From Chondromyces crocatus (GTDB lineage: Bacteria; Myxococcota_A; Polyangia; Polyangiales; Polyangiaceae), in NCBI RefSeq assembly GCF_001189295.1, contig NZ_CP012159.1, positions 4,790,525-4,854,524 on the forward strand: a DNA stretch of 64,000 nucleotides. Direction: 5' to 3'. The notes below the pieces were generated by a model that worked only from the letters and a program-made list of their open reading frames with translations, was not told where the DNA came from and searched no databases. Shown here in pieces: positions 47,635 to 57,186 of the stretch; the first letter of the stretch is position 1, and each line of letters starts with the position of its first letter. The position numbers and the translations under genes are program-made.

Positions 47635-50600
47635 TTAGGGCATCCCCGATCCCACGAAGACCGCCGCCGTCCTCTCCGGCACCGTGAAGCTCCCTGCGTT
47701 GAAGGTCGCGGACTTGACGATCTCGTCGGCGGACGACATCTGGACGGGGTGCAGTGCCAGCGTGGCCGTCTCGAAACCAGCGAGCGGAAGGGAGAGTTCC
47801 GCCGGCCGTGCGTTGAAGATGACCACCACGCCGCCGAGTGCCGGATCGAGATCCTCTGCCCCGCTGATCTCATCGGAAATGGACATCACGACCACGCCTG
47901 GGACCTGCGACGGACCCGTATTGTGGAACCGTACCCGAGCAGAGACGTCGGCCGCCGTCGCCAGGCGGAACAGCGGCGAACCACGACGGATCTGCAACAC
48001 CTCTTCCAGGTGACGCACCGTGCCGACGATGTGGTGCTGCTCCACCTGAAGGGTCGGATCGGCGAGGAGCCCTTCCATCTGCGCCCAGCTATCTCCGTTC
48101 TTCTCCTGAGGAGGTAGACCCTTGCCCCAGTTGTTCGTCGCATAGGTGAAATCCAGCCGATTGAACCAGTCTCCCGAGTCGTAGCTGTCGCGATCCATCG
48201 ACTTCGAGCGAAGCATCTCCGAGCCAGCGTGGAAGAACGGGACTCCGAGCCCGAGCCCATTGATGCTCAGCGCGAGGCGATGCAATCGCACCCGTGCCTC
48301 GATGCCCATGCTCTGAGGTGCCTTGAGCTGAAGGATATCCCAGAGCGTCTGGTTGTCGTGCGCCTCGACATAAGTGACGGACTCACCCGGAGCGAGCGTG
48401 TACCCGACGGGTTCACCTTTGTACGCGAGATCCGCGCCCGTCACGATGTCGCCATTGCGGTCTTCGAAAGCATAATCCCGCAGGTTCCCGGTGAGCCCCA
48501 CCCGGATGTGGTCCGATGCGTCCAGGAGCCTGTCGAGCTGCTCTTCTTGGGTCCCTTGATCGTGATCATTCGGCTCCAGGTACAGCCCACTGGCGAAGCC
48601 CTGTCGTCGCAGCGCGCCTCCGCTATCGAAGGGATCCCCCCCTCGAACGGCATCCCTCAACCGATCATTGAACGTCCCGATGCCCGTCCCGGCCATGTTG
48701 CGCTGCGTCGCATTGTCTCCCCGCGCATTTCCGGCCACCTCCCCGAAGTCCCAGCCCTCCCCGTAGATCACGAGCTTCGTGCCATCGATACCGTCCGCTT
48801 GAGGGGTCAGTGCTGCGAGCCTATCGCGCACCTCGACGAGGTTTTCCTTCATGTGGTGACCCATCAGATCGAAGCGAAACCCATCGATCTTGTACGCTCT
48901 CGCCCAGGTGAGCATCGAGTCGACCATGAGCTTCTGCATCATGGCGTGCTCGGTTGCCGTGTTCTGGCAACAGGTGCTGGTGGTGACGGCGCCGTTGTCG
49001 TCCAGGCGGTGGTAGTAGCCCGGCACGATCCGATCGAGCACCGAGCGAGCATCTTGCCCTGCTGCGCTGGTGTGGTTGTACACCACGTCCATGACCACCC
49101 GGAGCCCCGCCTGGTTCAGGGCCTGGACCATCGATCGAAACTCGAGCGTCCGCGAAGGCCCGTCCGGCGTCGTGGCATAGCTGCCCTCGGGGACCGTGAA
49201 ATGCCACGGATCGTAGCCCCAGTTGAAGCCATCCTGAGAGCGCAGCGCCCACACCTGCTTCTGCTGCTCGTCCGAGCTGGGCCCGTAGTTCTCCAGGCCG
49301 GTCGCAGATCGTTGCTCCGCCTGGTTCTCGTTCACCGTGGCGAAATCGAAGGCTGGGAGGAGGTGTACGTGCGTGAGTCCCGCCTGCGCCAGCCCCGACA
49401 GGTGCGTCATCCCGTTCGAGCCAGGGTGGGTGAAGCCCAGGAACGTACCGCGGTGCGCGAGGGGAACGGATGGGTCGCTGATGCTGAAATCGCGAATGTG
49501 CAGTTCGTACAGGGTGGTATCGCGAAGTGAGCCGAGCTGCGGCTTGACCAGTGTGTCCCAGCCTGCCGGCTTGAGTCCCGGCGCATCGAGATCGATGATC
49601 TGACTGCGCTGGCTGTTCATCGACAAGCTCAGTGAGTAGGGGTCGGTGACGAGGTTCGTCTCCACACGACCCGTGCCAGGGACGAAGACCTCGACCTCGT
49701 AGAGGTAATAGCGCCCCATCCAGCTGGGATTCCCCTCCGCGCGCCAGACGCCCTGGTCGACGCTCATGGGCACCACCTGGGCCTGACCACCGCCTGGCGA
49801 GTCGAACAGGTGAAGCCGGACCGAACGGGCCGTCGGCGCCCACAGCCGCAGCGTCGGCGCCCCTCCAGACACATCCACCCCCAGCGTGCTGCTCGTCGCG
49901 TAAAGGGCATCGAGCACGCCAGGGAGCTGCACGCCAGTGGCCAGCCTCTTCCCATTCGGGAGCCGGGCGACGACCACCAGCTGCCCCTTCACGAGTTCCG
50001 GTTGCCGCTCCAGGGAGGCCGCAGGGAAACGTAGCGCCGTATGGCCTGCGAGGTGAGGGAACTTCTGTCGCGTCGCCGCCCCGAGCCCATTCGCCTCGAA
50101 CGACAGTGGTATCACCTGGCTGGCCCCGACGAGCTGCCCCTTCTCGTCTCGGATTCCCCCCTCCGGTGCGTAGTGCAGTTCAAAGGTCGCGTCGGGCAGC
50201 AGCTCCGCGCCGACTGGAGGCCTCCACGCGAAGGTCTCTCGGTCGACCCAGTGCGCCTGGCGGGCGTTGAGCAGCGGAGGTTCCCCGGGATAGGTGTAGA
50301 GGGTCGGGTCGCCCGAGAGCACCCAGATCCTGCGTCCGAGCTCTCCGGGACGAAGTGACTGGTCTGGCCCGGGATCCTTCATGTCCCCCTGATGAATGAT
50401 GAAATTGACCTGCTCGGCACCCGAGGCGAGCGGGACCTCGTACCAGGCGCCGTAAACATCTTGCCCGCTGGCCAGAAGGGGCTCGTTCCAGTCGGTCGGT
50501 GTCGTCGTATCCCCCCACAAGTGCAAGCCCCAGTCGGCGTAGACGTCGTCCGTGCGTCGATAATAGATGATGGCCGTTCCCTCCTCGGGAATGGCTGGAG

Positions 50601-51012
50601 GCACGCTGAACGCCCGATCGTAATCGGAGAAGACCCAGACCTCCTTTCCGAGCTCGGGAATGCTCACCTCCAGATCGCCGGCGACCAAGGCATCTCCCTC
50701 TCTGGCGAACTTCAAGCGAACACGCTCCGGCTGACCCCGCGTGGGGATGACGAAGGTCGCACCGAAGTCATCTGCCTCGTTCTGGAGAACTCGTAGCTCT
50801 CCTGCCGCGCGCTCTGGCACGTCTCCGGTCGCGATGACCTCCCACCCCGAGTAATCCTCGAGCGGTCGGTAGTAATGGACGAGGAGCTGCTCCTCGGGGG
50901 GTTGTTCACCGACGGGGGGATCGACGGGGGTTTCCCCATCACAGTTCAGCAGAGGGGAGAGTAGCAGCGGGAGCGTGAGCGCTCGTCGCAGGCGGGGAAT
51001 GAAACGATCCAT
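47635..51012 (-). CDS. Pullulanase-type alpha-1,6-glucosidase, lipoprotein
   Basis: 1125 residues. A signal peptide ends in LSPLLNC (lipobox). Two CBM41/PUD starch-binding repeats follow (LLVHYYRPLEDYSGWEV; AIIYYRRTDDVYADWGLHLW), then a CBM48-like segment (LRLWAPTARSVRLHLF) and the GH13 barrel: YELHIRDFSI, VVMDVVYNHT, DGFRFDLMGHH (nucleophile Asp), YGEGWDFGEV (acid Glu) and VEAHDNQTLWD (stabilising Asp). Catalytic residues are complete. It debranches alpha-1,6 links in pullulan or glycogen-like glucans at the cell surface. The ATG with GGAGG five bases upstream gives the signal peptide. Confidence 0.95.
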   Translation of the reverse strand: MDRFIPRLRRALTLPLLLSPLLNCDGETPVDPPVGEQPPEEQLLVHYYRPLEDYSGWEVIATGDVPERAAGELRVLQNEADDFGATFVIPTRGQPERVRLKFAREGDALVAGDLEVSIPELGKEVWVFSDYDRAFSVPPAIPEEGTAIIYYRRTDDVYADWGLHLWGDTTTPTDWNEPLLASGQDVYGAWYEVPLASGAEQVNFIIHQGDMKDPGPDQSLRPGELGRRIWVLSGDPTLYTYPGEPPLLNARQAHWVDRETFAWRPPVGAELLPDATFELHYAPEGGIRDEKGQLVGASQVIPLSFEANGLGAATRQKFPHLAGHTALRFPAASLERQPELVKGQLVVVARLPNGKRLATGVQLPGVLDALYATSSTLGVDVSGGAPTLRLWAPTARSVRLHLFDSPGGGQAQVVPMSVDQGVWRAEGNPSWMGRYYLYEVEVFVPGTGRVETNLVTDPYSLSLSMNSQRSQIIDLDAPGLKPAGWDTLVKPQLGSLRDTTLYELHIRDFSISDPSVPLAHRGTFLGFTHPGSNGMTHLSGLAQAGLTHVHLLPAFDFATVNENQAEQRSATGLENYGPSSDEQQKQVWALRSQDGFNWGYDPWHFTVPEGSYATTPDGPSRTLEFRSMVQALNQAGLRVVMDVVYNHTSAAGQDARSVLDRIVPGYYHRLDDNGAVTTSTCCQNTATEHAMMQKLMVDSMLTWARAYKIDGFRFDLMGHHMKENLVEVRDRLAALTPQADGIDGTKLVIYGEGWDFGEVAGNARGDNATQRNMAGTGIGTFNDRLRDAVRGGDPFDSGGALRRQGFASGLYLEPNDHDQGTQEEQLDRLLDASDHIRVGLTGNLRDYAFEDRNGDIVTGADLAYKGEPVGYTLAPGESVTYVEAHDNQTLWDILQLKAPQSMGIEARVRLHRLALSINGLGLGVPFFHAGSEMLRSKSMDRDSYDSGDWFNRLDFTYATNNWGKGLPPQEKNGDSWAQMEGLLADPTLQVEQHHIVGTVRHLEEVLQIRRGSPLFRLATAADVSARVRFHNTGPSQVPGVVVMSISDEISGAEDLDPALGGVVVIFNARPAELSLPLAGFETATLALHPVQMSSADEIVKSATFNAGSFTVPERTAAVFVGSGMP

Positions 51013-51271
51013 CGAGGCCTCCGGTCGCGCCGTCTGGCATGGGCGTCGACCTGTCCGCAGTGTAGGCGGGAAAGCCATGACCACTGGCGCAGGAGCTGCC
51101 AGCGTAGAGAAGGAATCGCGAGCGCGCGATGATGCGAACGTGCAGGAAAGGGAAGGGGAGGAGGTCCCGTAGAGGGACCCGAGATGGGGCTGGGCAGGTG
51201 CTGTGGCTGCTCCGCGAATTTGCTGTCAGCGGAGCGATTTCGGCGGTACGGCGAGCCCGTCCGCCAGCGTG

Positions 51272-51670
51272 TCAGACCTCGAGATGGGCGCCGCGGCCGA
51301 GGTTCAGGACGCGGCCCGTGGGCGTGAGGAGTTGATCGACGTCCTTGATCATGTACTGGAAGCCGCCACCGCCGCCGTAGTCGCCGTTGTTGCGACAGCG
51401 CCCAGCCGGAACGCTCACGGGATAGAGCACCATGTACTCTTCGAGCTCCATCCGGTAGCCGTGCTGTGCATGCGACGGGACCTGCAGTGCCTCCCAGAGA
51501 TCCTGGGGCGAGGTCGCGAAGTTGCGGATCGTCTCGGCGTTGGTGAAGTAGATCCCACGACCGGGCCGGCCGCAGTACACCTTGTCGCCCGGCCAGAGCG
51601 ACACGGCGCCCCACATGTCGGAGTTCCAGTCACCCTCGGACTGCGTGTTCGAAGCAACCAATTGGATCAT
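51272..51670 (-). CDS. Uncharacterised 132-residue protein
   Basis: I do not recognise this family. It is soluble, without signal peptide, rich in Gly and aromatic residues: DWNSDMWGAVSLWPGDKVYC near the start and RNNGDYGGGGGFQYMI later, ending NLGRGAHLEV. Balanced composition and a strong GGAGGAAG ribosome site six bases upstream of the ATG support a real gene. It stands alone between the pullulanase and mfd genes. Confidence 0.65.
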   Translation of the reverse strand: MIQLVASNTQSEGDWNSDMWGAVSLWPGDKVYCGRPGRGIYFTNAETIRNFATSPQDLWEALQVPSHAQHGYRMELEEYMVLYPVSVPAGRCRNNGDYGGGGGFQYMIKDVDQLLTPTGRVLNLGRGAHLEV

Positions 51671-51936
51671 CGTCTTCCTCCAACTCCTGCGGACTCGTGC
51701 TCGTAGGTACGTCCACGCCTATCACGCTTCGTGCCAGGTCTGAACGCCCCTTCAACATCGCGGTATCCCCTCTCATTCCGCGGCTCTATCGACGAGGGAC
51801 GGGGGCAAGTTGGGTCATTGAGAGGGGACTACCGCGCACCAGGGGTGGATCTCGTTTGTCCCACCCTGGATCAGTGCCTTCCCCTGTCCATCTCACCACA
51901 GCGCCCGAACGGTGACCCGGCCTCCCCACGACCCGC

Positions 51937-54900
51937 TCAGACGCCGTCCTTCAAGCACCCCGCCAGATCGCTCAACAGCTTGTCGGCCGCCTCCAGCCCG
52001 CTCGCGAACATCTCGCTCTCGCGCGTGCGCCGGCTCAGCCTCATGTCGGGCGTCACCTTGTAGGGAGAGCCTTTCTGCTGCATCAGCTGCATGATCTTGG
52101 TCGTATCGAGCGGCGTGTCCTCGCGCAGGTGCAGCGTCACGCCCTTCGATGTCGCCTCGCACCCCAGTGCCCGCAGCTTGCGCAGCTCCGTCTTGAGGCG
52201 CATCAGGTGGACGAAGCGGCGCCCCTCCACCGGCGGTGGCCCGAACCGATCCTCCATCTCGGTGGCCAGCTCCTGCACCTCGTCGATGCTCGAGGCACCG
52301 GCGAAGCGCTTGTAGAGCGTGAGGCGCACCCCAACATCAGAGATGTAGTCCTCGGGCAGCAGCGCGTCGGCGTCGAAGCTGAGCTCCGGATCCACCTCGT
52401 GGACCACCGGGTGCCCCTGGAGTTCGTGGACCGCCTCATCGAGCATCTGGCAGAACAGCTCGAACCCGACCGACGCCACCGTGCCGCTCTGCTCCGCGCC
52501 GAGCAGGTCCCCCCCCCCACGCAGTTCCAGGTCGAGCGAGGCGATCTGGAATCCGGAGCCCAGCTCCGTGTGACGCTCCAGTGCTTCGATCCTGGCCCGC
52601 GACTCGTCCGTCATGGCGTTCGGCGGGGGGACGACCAGGTAGCAATAGGCGCGCTCTCTCGAGCGACCGACCCGACCACGGAGCTGGTAGAGCTGCGACA
52701 GCCCGAACATGTCGGCGCGATCGATGATCATCGTGTTCGCCCTGGGGATGTCCAGCCCGCTCTCGATGATCGCCGTGGCACACAGCACGTCGTACCGACC
52801 CTCCACGAAATCGAGCATCGCCTGCTCGAGCGCGTGCTCGCCCATCTGCCCGTGCGCCACGACCACCCGCGCGGAGGGCATGAGTTCCGCGAGTCGCGCT
52901 GCCCGTTCGTACAGGCCCTCGACCCGGTTGTAGACGTAGAAGACCTGCCCCCCGCGCTCGATCTCGCGCGTCACGGCCTCCCGGAGCACGGCCTCGTCGA
53001 AGCGGGTCACGATCGTCCGGATGGCTCGCCGGTCCACTGGCGGCGTCGTGATGATCGACATGTCCCGGAGACCAGACACGGCCATCTGGAGTGTGCGCGG
53101 GATGGGGGTGGCCGTCAGCGTGAGCACATGGACGTTGGTCTTGAGCGCCTTGATCCGCTCCTTGTGTGTCACCCCGAAGCGCTGCTCTTCGTCCACGATC
53201 AGCAGACCGAGCCGCTTGAAGTGGATGTCCTTCGAGAGGAGGCGGTGAGTTCCGATCACGATGTCGACTGTGCCGTCGCGAAGCCGTCGCATGGTGTCGT
53301 CCTGCTCCGACTTCGTCTGGAACCGGCTCATGGCGCGCAGCTCGATGGGGTAAGAGCCCATCCGGGACTTGAAGGTGAGGTAGTGCTGCTGTGCGAGGAC
53401 CGTGGTCGGGCAGAGTACCGCCACCTGTTTCCCCGCGAGCGCCGCGCGGAACGCCGCCCGGATCGCCACCTCGGTCTTGCCGAAGCCCACGTCGCCGCAG
53501 ACCAGCCGATCCATCGGGCGCGGCGCCTCCAGATCGGCGCTCACCTCGGCGATGGCCCGCGCCTGATCCGCCGTCTCGTCGAACGGGAACGTAGCCTCGA
53601 ACGCCTGGTACTCGTCGTCCGCCGGCGGGAGCCCCTCCGCGTGCGCCGCGCGGCGCTCGGCGTAGAGCCGCAGCAGCTCGTCGGCCATCTTCCGGAGCTG
53701 CTTCTCCACGCGCGCCTTCGTCTTGGCGAACGTCTGCCCACCGAGCCGATCGACCTTCGGCGTGCCCTCACCACCCGAGAATTTCTGGATCTGGTTCAGC
53801 CGGTAGACGGGCAGGTACAGCTTGTCACCCCCCGCATACTCGACCGCGATCAGGTCGATGGTCAGCGCCCCGACATGCTTGTGAACCAGCCCGAGATAGC
53901 GCCCGATCCCATGCTCGACGTGCACGACGAAGTCGCCCACGTCGAGCCCGCGCAGGTCCTCCAGGAACGCCCGCGCCGGCTTCGTCGACGAGCTGGCCGC
54001 ACGGGCCGCGCGCCGGTGGGCTCGCGCGCCGAAGATTTCCTCCTCCGTGACCAGCGCGAGCCCCTCTGCCGGCGCGACCACCCCGCGCGCCAGCGTACCC
54101 GTCACCACCAGCGCCGTATCGCGCGCCTCGGTCGAGCCCCCGTCGAGCAGGCCCGGATCGAACGCCCCCAGCCGTGCGCGCACCGGCAGATCCCGGTGCC
54201 GGAGCAGCGTCACCAGCCGTTCCACCTGTGTCTGCGCGCGGGCCGCGATGATCACCTTGAGCCCCGCCTCCTGCCAGGCCGACACCCGTCGCACCAGCGG
54301 ATCCAGTGCTCCGTGCTTGCCGCGCGACGCTCTCGCCGCCTTGATCGCACGCTCCATATCGGACTGGTCCTGCGTGGCGAGCGAGGGAGTCTCCTCGGGC
54401 GCGATTTCGAAGCGCTCCAGCGAGTCTTCCCCCGGAACTCCCCCTGCCACGCCGGTCCGATGCAGCGCCACGCCCACGCGCGATCCCAGCCACCTGGCCA
54501 CACCGCGCTCCGCCTCATAGAACGCGCTGAGCGGGAAGTGAGGCGAGCGCGACTTCTCGCTGGCATCCGCGGCGGCGCGGCCCAGCTCGTCGCGCAACGC
54601 CGAGGTGAGGGCCGGCGGATCTTCCAGCACCACCGTCACATCCTCGGGCAGGTAATCCGCGAAGGGCGCCAGATCCACATAGGCCGGCAGGTACCCCTCG
54701 GAACCGAAGAAGGTCCGCCCACTCGTCACGTCTTCCACGAGGACCCGGGCCTTGGACGACGGCATGTCGACCGCATCGCACAGTGCACGCACCCGCTCCC
54801 GTGCGCGCTCCACATTGGCCGACGTCAGGATCGCCTCGCGTGCGGGGGGCAACCAGGCCTCCTTCACCTCGCCGAGCGTGCGCTGATCCTCCGGCTCGAA

Positions 54901-55695
54901 CGTCTTGATCGACATGATCAGGTCGCCATAGAACTCCACCCGCACCGGCCGCTCCGCGCCAGGCGGCCACACATCGAGCAGCGCGCCCCTCACCGCGAAC
55001 GTCCCCGGGTCTTCGACCAGCGGGCTCCTCACGTACCCGGACGCCCCCAGCCGCGCGAGCAGCGCACCTCGATCCAGCTCCTGCTCGGCGATGATCAGCT
55101 CGGCGTGATCGACCACCTCATCCCGCGGCAGCACCTTGCGAGCGAGTGCCGCGATGGGGCAGACCAGCACGGACCACGGCAGATCCATTGCCAGGTGAAA
55201 CAGGGTGGAGAGGCGGGCCTCCGCGCCTCGCCGGTCGGGATTCACGTCCGCGTAAGGGCTCGCTTCGTTCGGTACGAACAGCAGCACCTTCCCGGCGTCC
55301 TCCCCACGCGCCTCGGCTTCGCTCGCGTCCCGCTCCCCCAGCAGGAAGGAGACGTCGGCGGCGAGTGCGCGTGCCGCGTCGACATCATGGGTGATCGCCA
55401 CCACCCGCCGCCGGCTGGACATCGCCAGCCGTCGTACCAGCAGACCCGCCGCGGCCCCGGCCGCCCCGGCCGCGTGGAAGAGCGACGTCGAACGCGCTGC
55501 CGCGACGAGACCGGCCAGATCGCGGGTCGTCACCACCGCCCTGTCCGCTGGCAGGTCGAGCGAAGGGAGTGGTTCCCGGGTGGAAGCAGGCGTGCTGTCC
55601 GGAGGCAGCTCCAGCTCCCCTGCCAGCTCCCCCAGTGAAACGGTGAGCGTCCCCTGATCCGTGCGGTCCGTGCGGGGATCCTGGTCGACAGGCAT
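51937..55695 (-). CDS. mfd: Transcription-repair coupling factor Mfd
   Basis: 1252 residues. N-terminal UvrB-like domains 1-3 (FVPNEASPYADVNPDRR; VRGALLDVWPPGAERPV) lead to the RNA-polymerase-interaction domain (GDFVVHVEHGIGRYLGL) and the SF2 translocase with GDVGFGKTEVA (Walker A), VDEEQRFG (box II), LTATPIPRTL and RGRVGRSRERAYCYL (motif VI). The C-terminal TRCF domain ends near KLLSDLAGCL. It removes stalled RNA polymerase and recruits UvrA. The start at MPVDQDPRTD lacks a clear ribosome site; an upstream frame extension is Arg/Cys-rich. Confidence 0.97.
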   Translation of the reverse strand: MPVDQDPRTDRTDQGTLTVSLGELAGELELPPDSTPASTREPLPSLDLPADRAVVTTRDLAGLVAAARSTSLFHAAGAAGAAAGLLVRRLAMSSRRRVVAITHDVDAARALAADVSFLLGERDASEAEARGEDAGKVLLFVPNEASPYADVNPDRRGAEARLSTLFHLAMDLPWSVLVCPIAALARKVLPRDEVVDHAELIIAEQELDRGALLARLGASGYVRSPLVEDPGTFAVRGALLDVWPPGAERPVRVEFYGDLIMSIKTFEPEDQRTLGEVKEAWLPPAREAILTSANVERARERVRALCDAVDMPSSKARVLVEDVTSGRTFFGSEGYLPAYVDLAPFADYLPEDVTVVLEDPPALTSALRDELGRAAADASEKSRSPHFPLSAFYEAERGVARWLGSRVGVALHRTGVAGGVPGEDSLERFEIAPEETPSLATQDQSDMERAIKAARASRGKHGALDPLVRRVSAWQEAGLKVIIAARAQTQVERLVTLLRHRDLPVRARLGAFDPGLLDGGSTEARDTALVVTGTLARGVVAPAEGLALVTEEEIFGARAHRRAARAASSSTKPARAFLEDLRGLDVGDFVVHVEHGIGRYLGLVHKHVGALTIDLIAVEYAGGDKLYLPVYRLNQIQKFSGGEGTPKVDRLGGQTFAKTKARVEKQLRKMADELLRLYAERRAAHAEGLPPADDEYQAFEATFPFDETADQARAIAEVSADLEAPRPMDRLVCGDVGFGKTEVAIRAAFRAALAGKQVAVLCPTTVLAQQHYLTFKSRMGSYPIELRAMSRFQTKSEQDDTMRRLRDGTVDIVIGTHRLLSKDIHFKRLGLLIVDEEQRFGVTHKERIKALKTNVHVLTLTATPIPRTLQMAVSGLRDMSIITTPPVDRRAIRTIVTRFDEAVLREAVTREIERGGQVFYVYNRVEGLYERAARLAELMPSARVVVAHGQMGEHALEQAMLDFVEGRYDVLCATAIIESGLDIPRANTMIIDRADMFGLSQLYQLRGRVGRSRERAYCYLVVPPPNAMTDESRARIEALERHTELGSGFQIASLDLELRGGGDLLGAEQSGTVASVGFELFCQMLDEAVHELQGHPVVHEVDPELSFDADALLPEDYISDVGVRLTLYKRFAGASSIDEVQELATEMEDRFGPPPVEGRRFVHLMRLKTELRKLRALGCEATSKGVTLHLREDTPLDTTKIMQLMQQKGSPYKVTPDMRLSRRTRESEMFASGLEAADKLLSDLAGCLKDGV

Positions 55696-55937
55696 GGGCG
55701 CGGGGTCTAGCACAGGAGCCCTGCATCTGTGCTCCCTGCGCGTGAACGTCCACGGCTGCTGCGCGGCGCGAAGGACGACGCCGTGCCCCCGGTCGCAGCA
55801 GCTCATCCACGCGGAAGCCGCTCGCGGACCCCCATCCCCTACGTGCGCGTCGTCACGATCGGGAACACCCTTCCTGGGTCGACAAACCTCCCTGCGAGGA
55901 CCGAGGGAGCCTCTGTCGAGAACAAAGGAGCGCGATC

Positions 55938-56192
55938 ATGAATGGCTCTCTGAATCTTCTCCTGGCTTCGGCCGTCGTTGCAGGCTGCGCAGCCCTTGCG
56001 GGCTGTGGCGGTGGGCAGACACCGGCGGACGCCCTCCCACCTCCACCCGAAGTCCCACCCGTCGAGTCGCCCGAAGTCCCTGGCGGTGTGAACCCGGCCG
56101 CCCCGGCAACCCCCGAGAGCCCTGGGGGCGCGCCCATGCCGGGCAGCACCATGCCCGAGGGCGGAGCCACCACCCCTCCAAGCGGCTCCTGA
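55938..56192 (+). CDS. Small Pro-rich lipoprotein
   Basis: 84 residues: a signal peptide with lipobox LAGC, then a disordered Pro/Glu/Gly tail without a domain. AAGGAG lies seven bases before the ATG. It is divergent from mfd and convergent with the SGNH hydrolase. It is a plausible envelope spacer or anchor; function unknown. Confidence 0.75.
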   Translation: MNGSLNLLLASAVVAGCAALAGCGGGQTPADALPPPPEVPPVESPEVPGGVNPAAPATPESPGGAPMPGSTMPEGGATTPPSGS

Positions 56193-56232
56193 GCGTCCGG
56201 ATCCCGCCGGCCGCAGCTCAGAAAGACTCAGC

Positions 56233-57180
56233 TCAGCGACACTCGGAGAAGGCGGCCTCGTACAGCGCCTGCCCCAGCACCTCGTGCCCCTTGGTCCCGA
56301 AATGCAGCCCATCCATGAACGGCGGCGTGTACTCGGGGCAGAGCCGCTCCGCCTTACCGCATGACAGCAGCGCGAACGCATCGACCACCTGATCGACCTC
56401 GCCTGCCTCCTTGCGCCCCCGGATCCACTCATTGAGCTGCCGCGTCGTCTCTCCACGCGCCTCGGTGTAGTACCGCGTGAAGCCTCCCCAGGGCGCCACC
56501 GTCATCGCCACGACCCGCGCGCCGCGTTGCCGCGCCTCCGCGTACATCGTCGAAAGATCGGCCTGGATCTTCGGCACGGTGCGGAATGCCGTCTTGTCAC
56601 TGTAGAGATCGTTGACCCCTCCGAAGACGATCACGTGCGTCAGCGCTGGCTTGTCACCAACACCGTGGCTTCCCAGCACATCGCGCAAGAAGCGGCGGCG
56701 CATCTGGTTCACCATGTCGCCACCTTTCCCGTAGTTGTCGAAGCGGCTCTCGGGACAGCGTTGCCGCAGCGTCTCGAGGAATTTTCCGCCACCCGACCGG
56801 GCGTCCGTGAGGGAGTCACCGATGGCCGCCACCGCGCAGACACGTCGCTGGGGCGTCACGGCGTCTTCGCTCGACCCGGGGGCGCTTCGAGACGGTGCTC
56901 CTCCCTCCGCCGGGCCCTCTGCGCCACCATCGCCGGAGACATGAGGCGACGAAGACCCGCTGTTGCCCGTGAGGACCGAGCTCGCCCCTCGGGCCGACGG
57001 CGCATTTGGACCCGACATCGATGAGGGCGTCGCCGCGTCAGGGGCTCCTCCCGTATCGGCGCGGTTGGCTGTGCAGCCCAAGGCGAGGGCGGCGGGCGCG
57101 AGCGGCCAGAGGAAGGACCAACCCCCCCCTGGCTCCTGGCACGCCCTCTTCTGACCGGCGTGACGCCTGCTGTCGCGCAT
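56233..57180 (-). CDS. SGNH/GDSL-family hydrolase, exported
   Basis: 315 residues. An N-terminal hydrophobic segment ends in LALGC, a probable lipobox, followed by a long Ser/Gly/Ala linker to residue 105. The hydrolase blocks are AIGDSLTDA (nucleophile Ser), NYGKGGDM (block II Gly), IVFGGVNDLYS (block III Asn) and MDGLHFGTKGH (block V Asp and His). All catalytic residues are present. Substrates of this fold are esters and acetylated glycans. The ribosome site GAGG overlaps the stop of the upstream lipoprotein gene, which indicates coupling. Confidence 0.88.
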   Translation of the reverse strand: MRDSRRHAGQKRACQEPGGGWSFLWPLAPAALALGCTANRADTGGAPDAATPSSMSGPNAPSARGASSVLTGNSGSSSPHVSGDGGAEGPAEGGAPSRSAPGSSEDAVTPQRRVCAVAAIGDSLTDARSGGGKFLETLRQRCPESRFDNYGKGGDMVNQMRRRFLRDVLGSHGVGDKPALTHVIVFGGVNDLYSDKTAFRTVPKIQADLSTMYAEARQRGARVVAMTVAPWGGFTRYYTEARGETTRQLNEWIRGRKEAGEVDQVVDAFALLSCGKAERLCPEYTPPFMDGLHFGTKGHEVLGQALYEAAFSECR

Positions 57181-57186
57181 CGTTCC

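Noticed and set aside
52129-55638. 1169-codon open frame on the plus strand opposite mfd
   Set aside because: It is antisense to an unambiguous Mfd gene and has Arg/His/Pro-rich composition without domains; long antisense frames are expected at this GC content.
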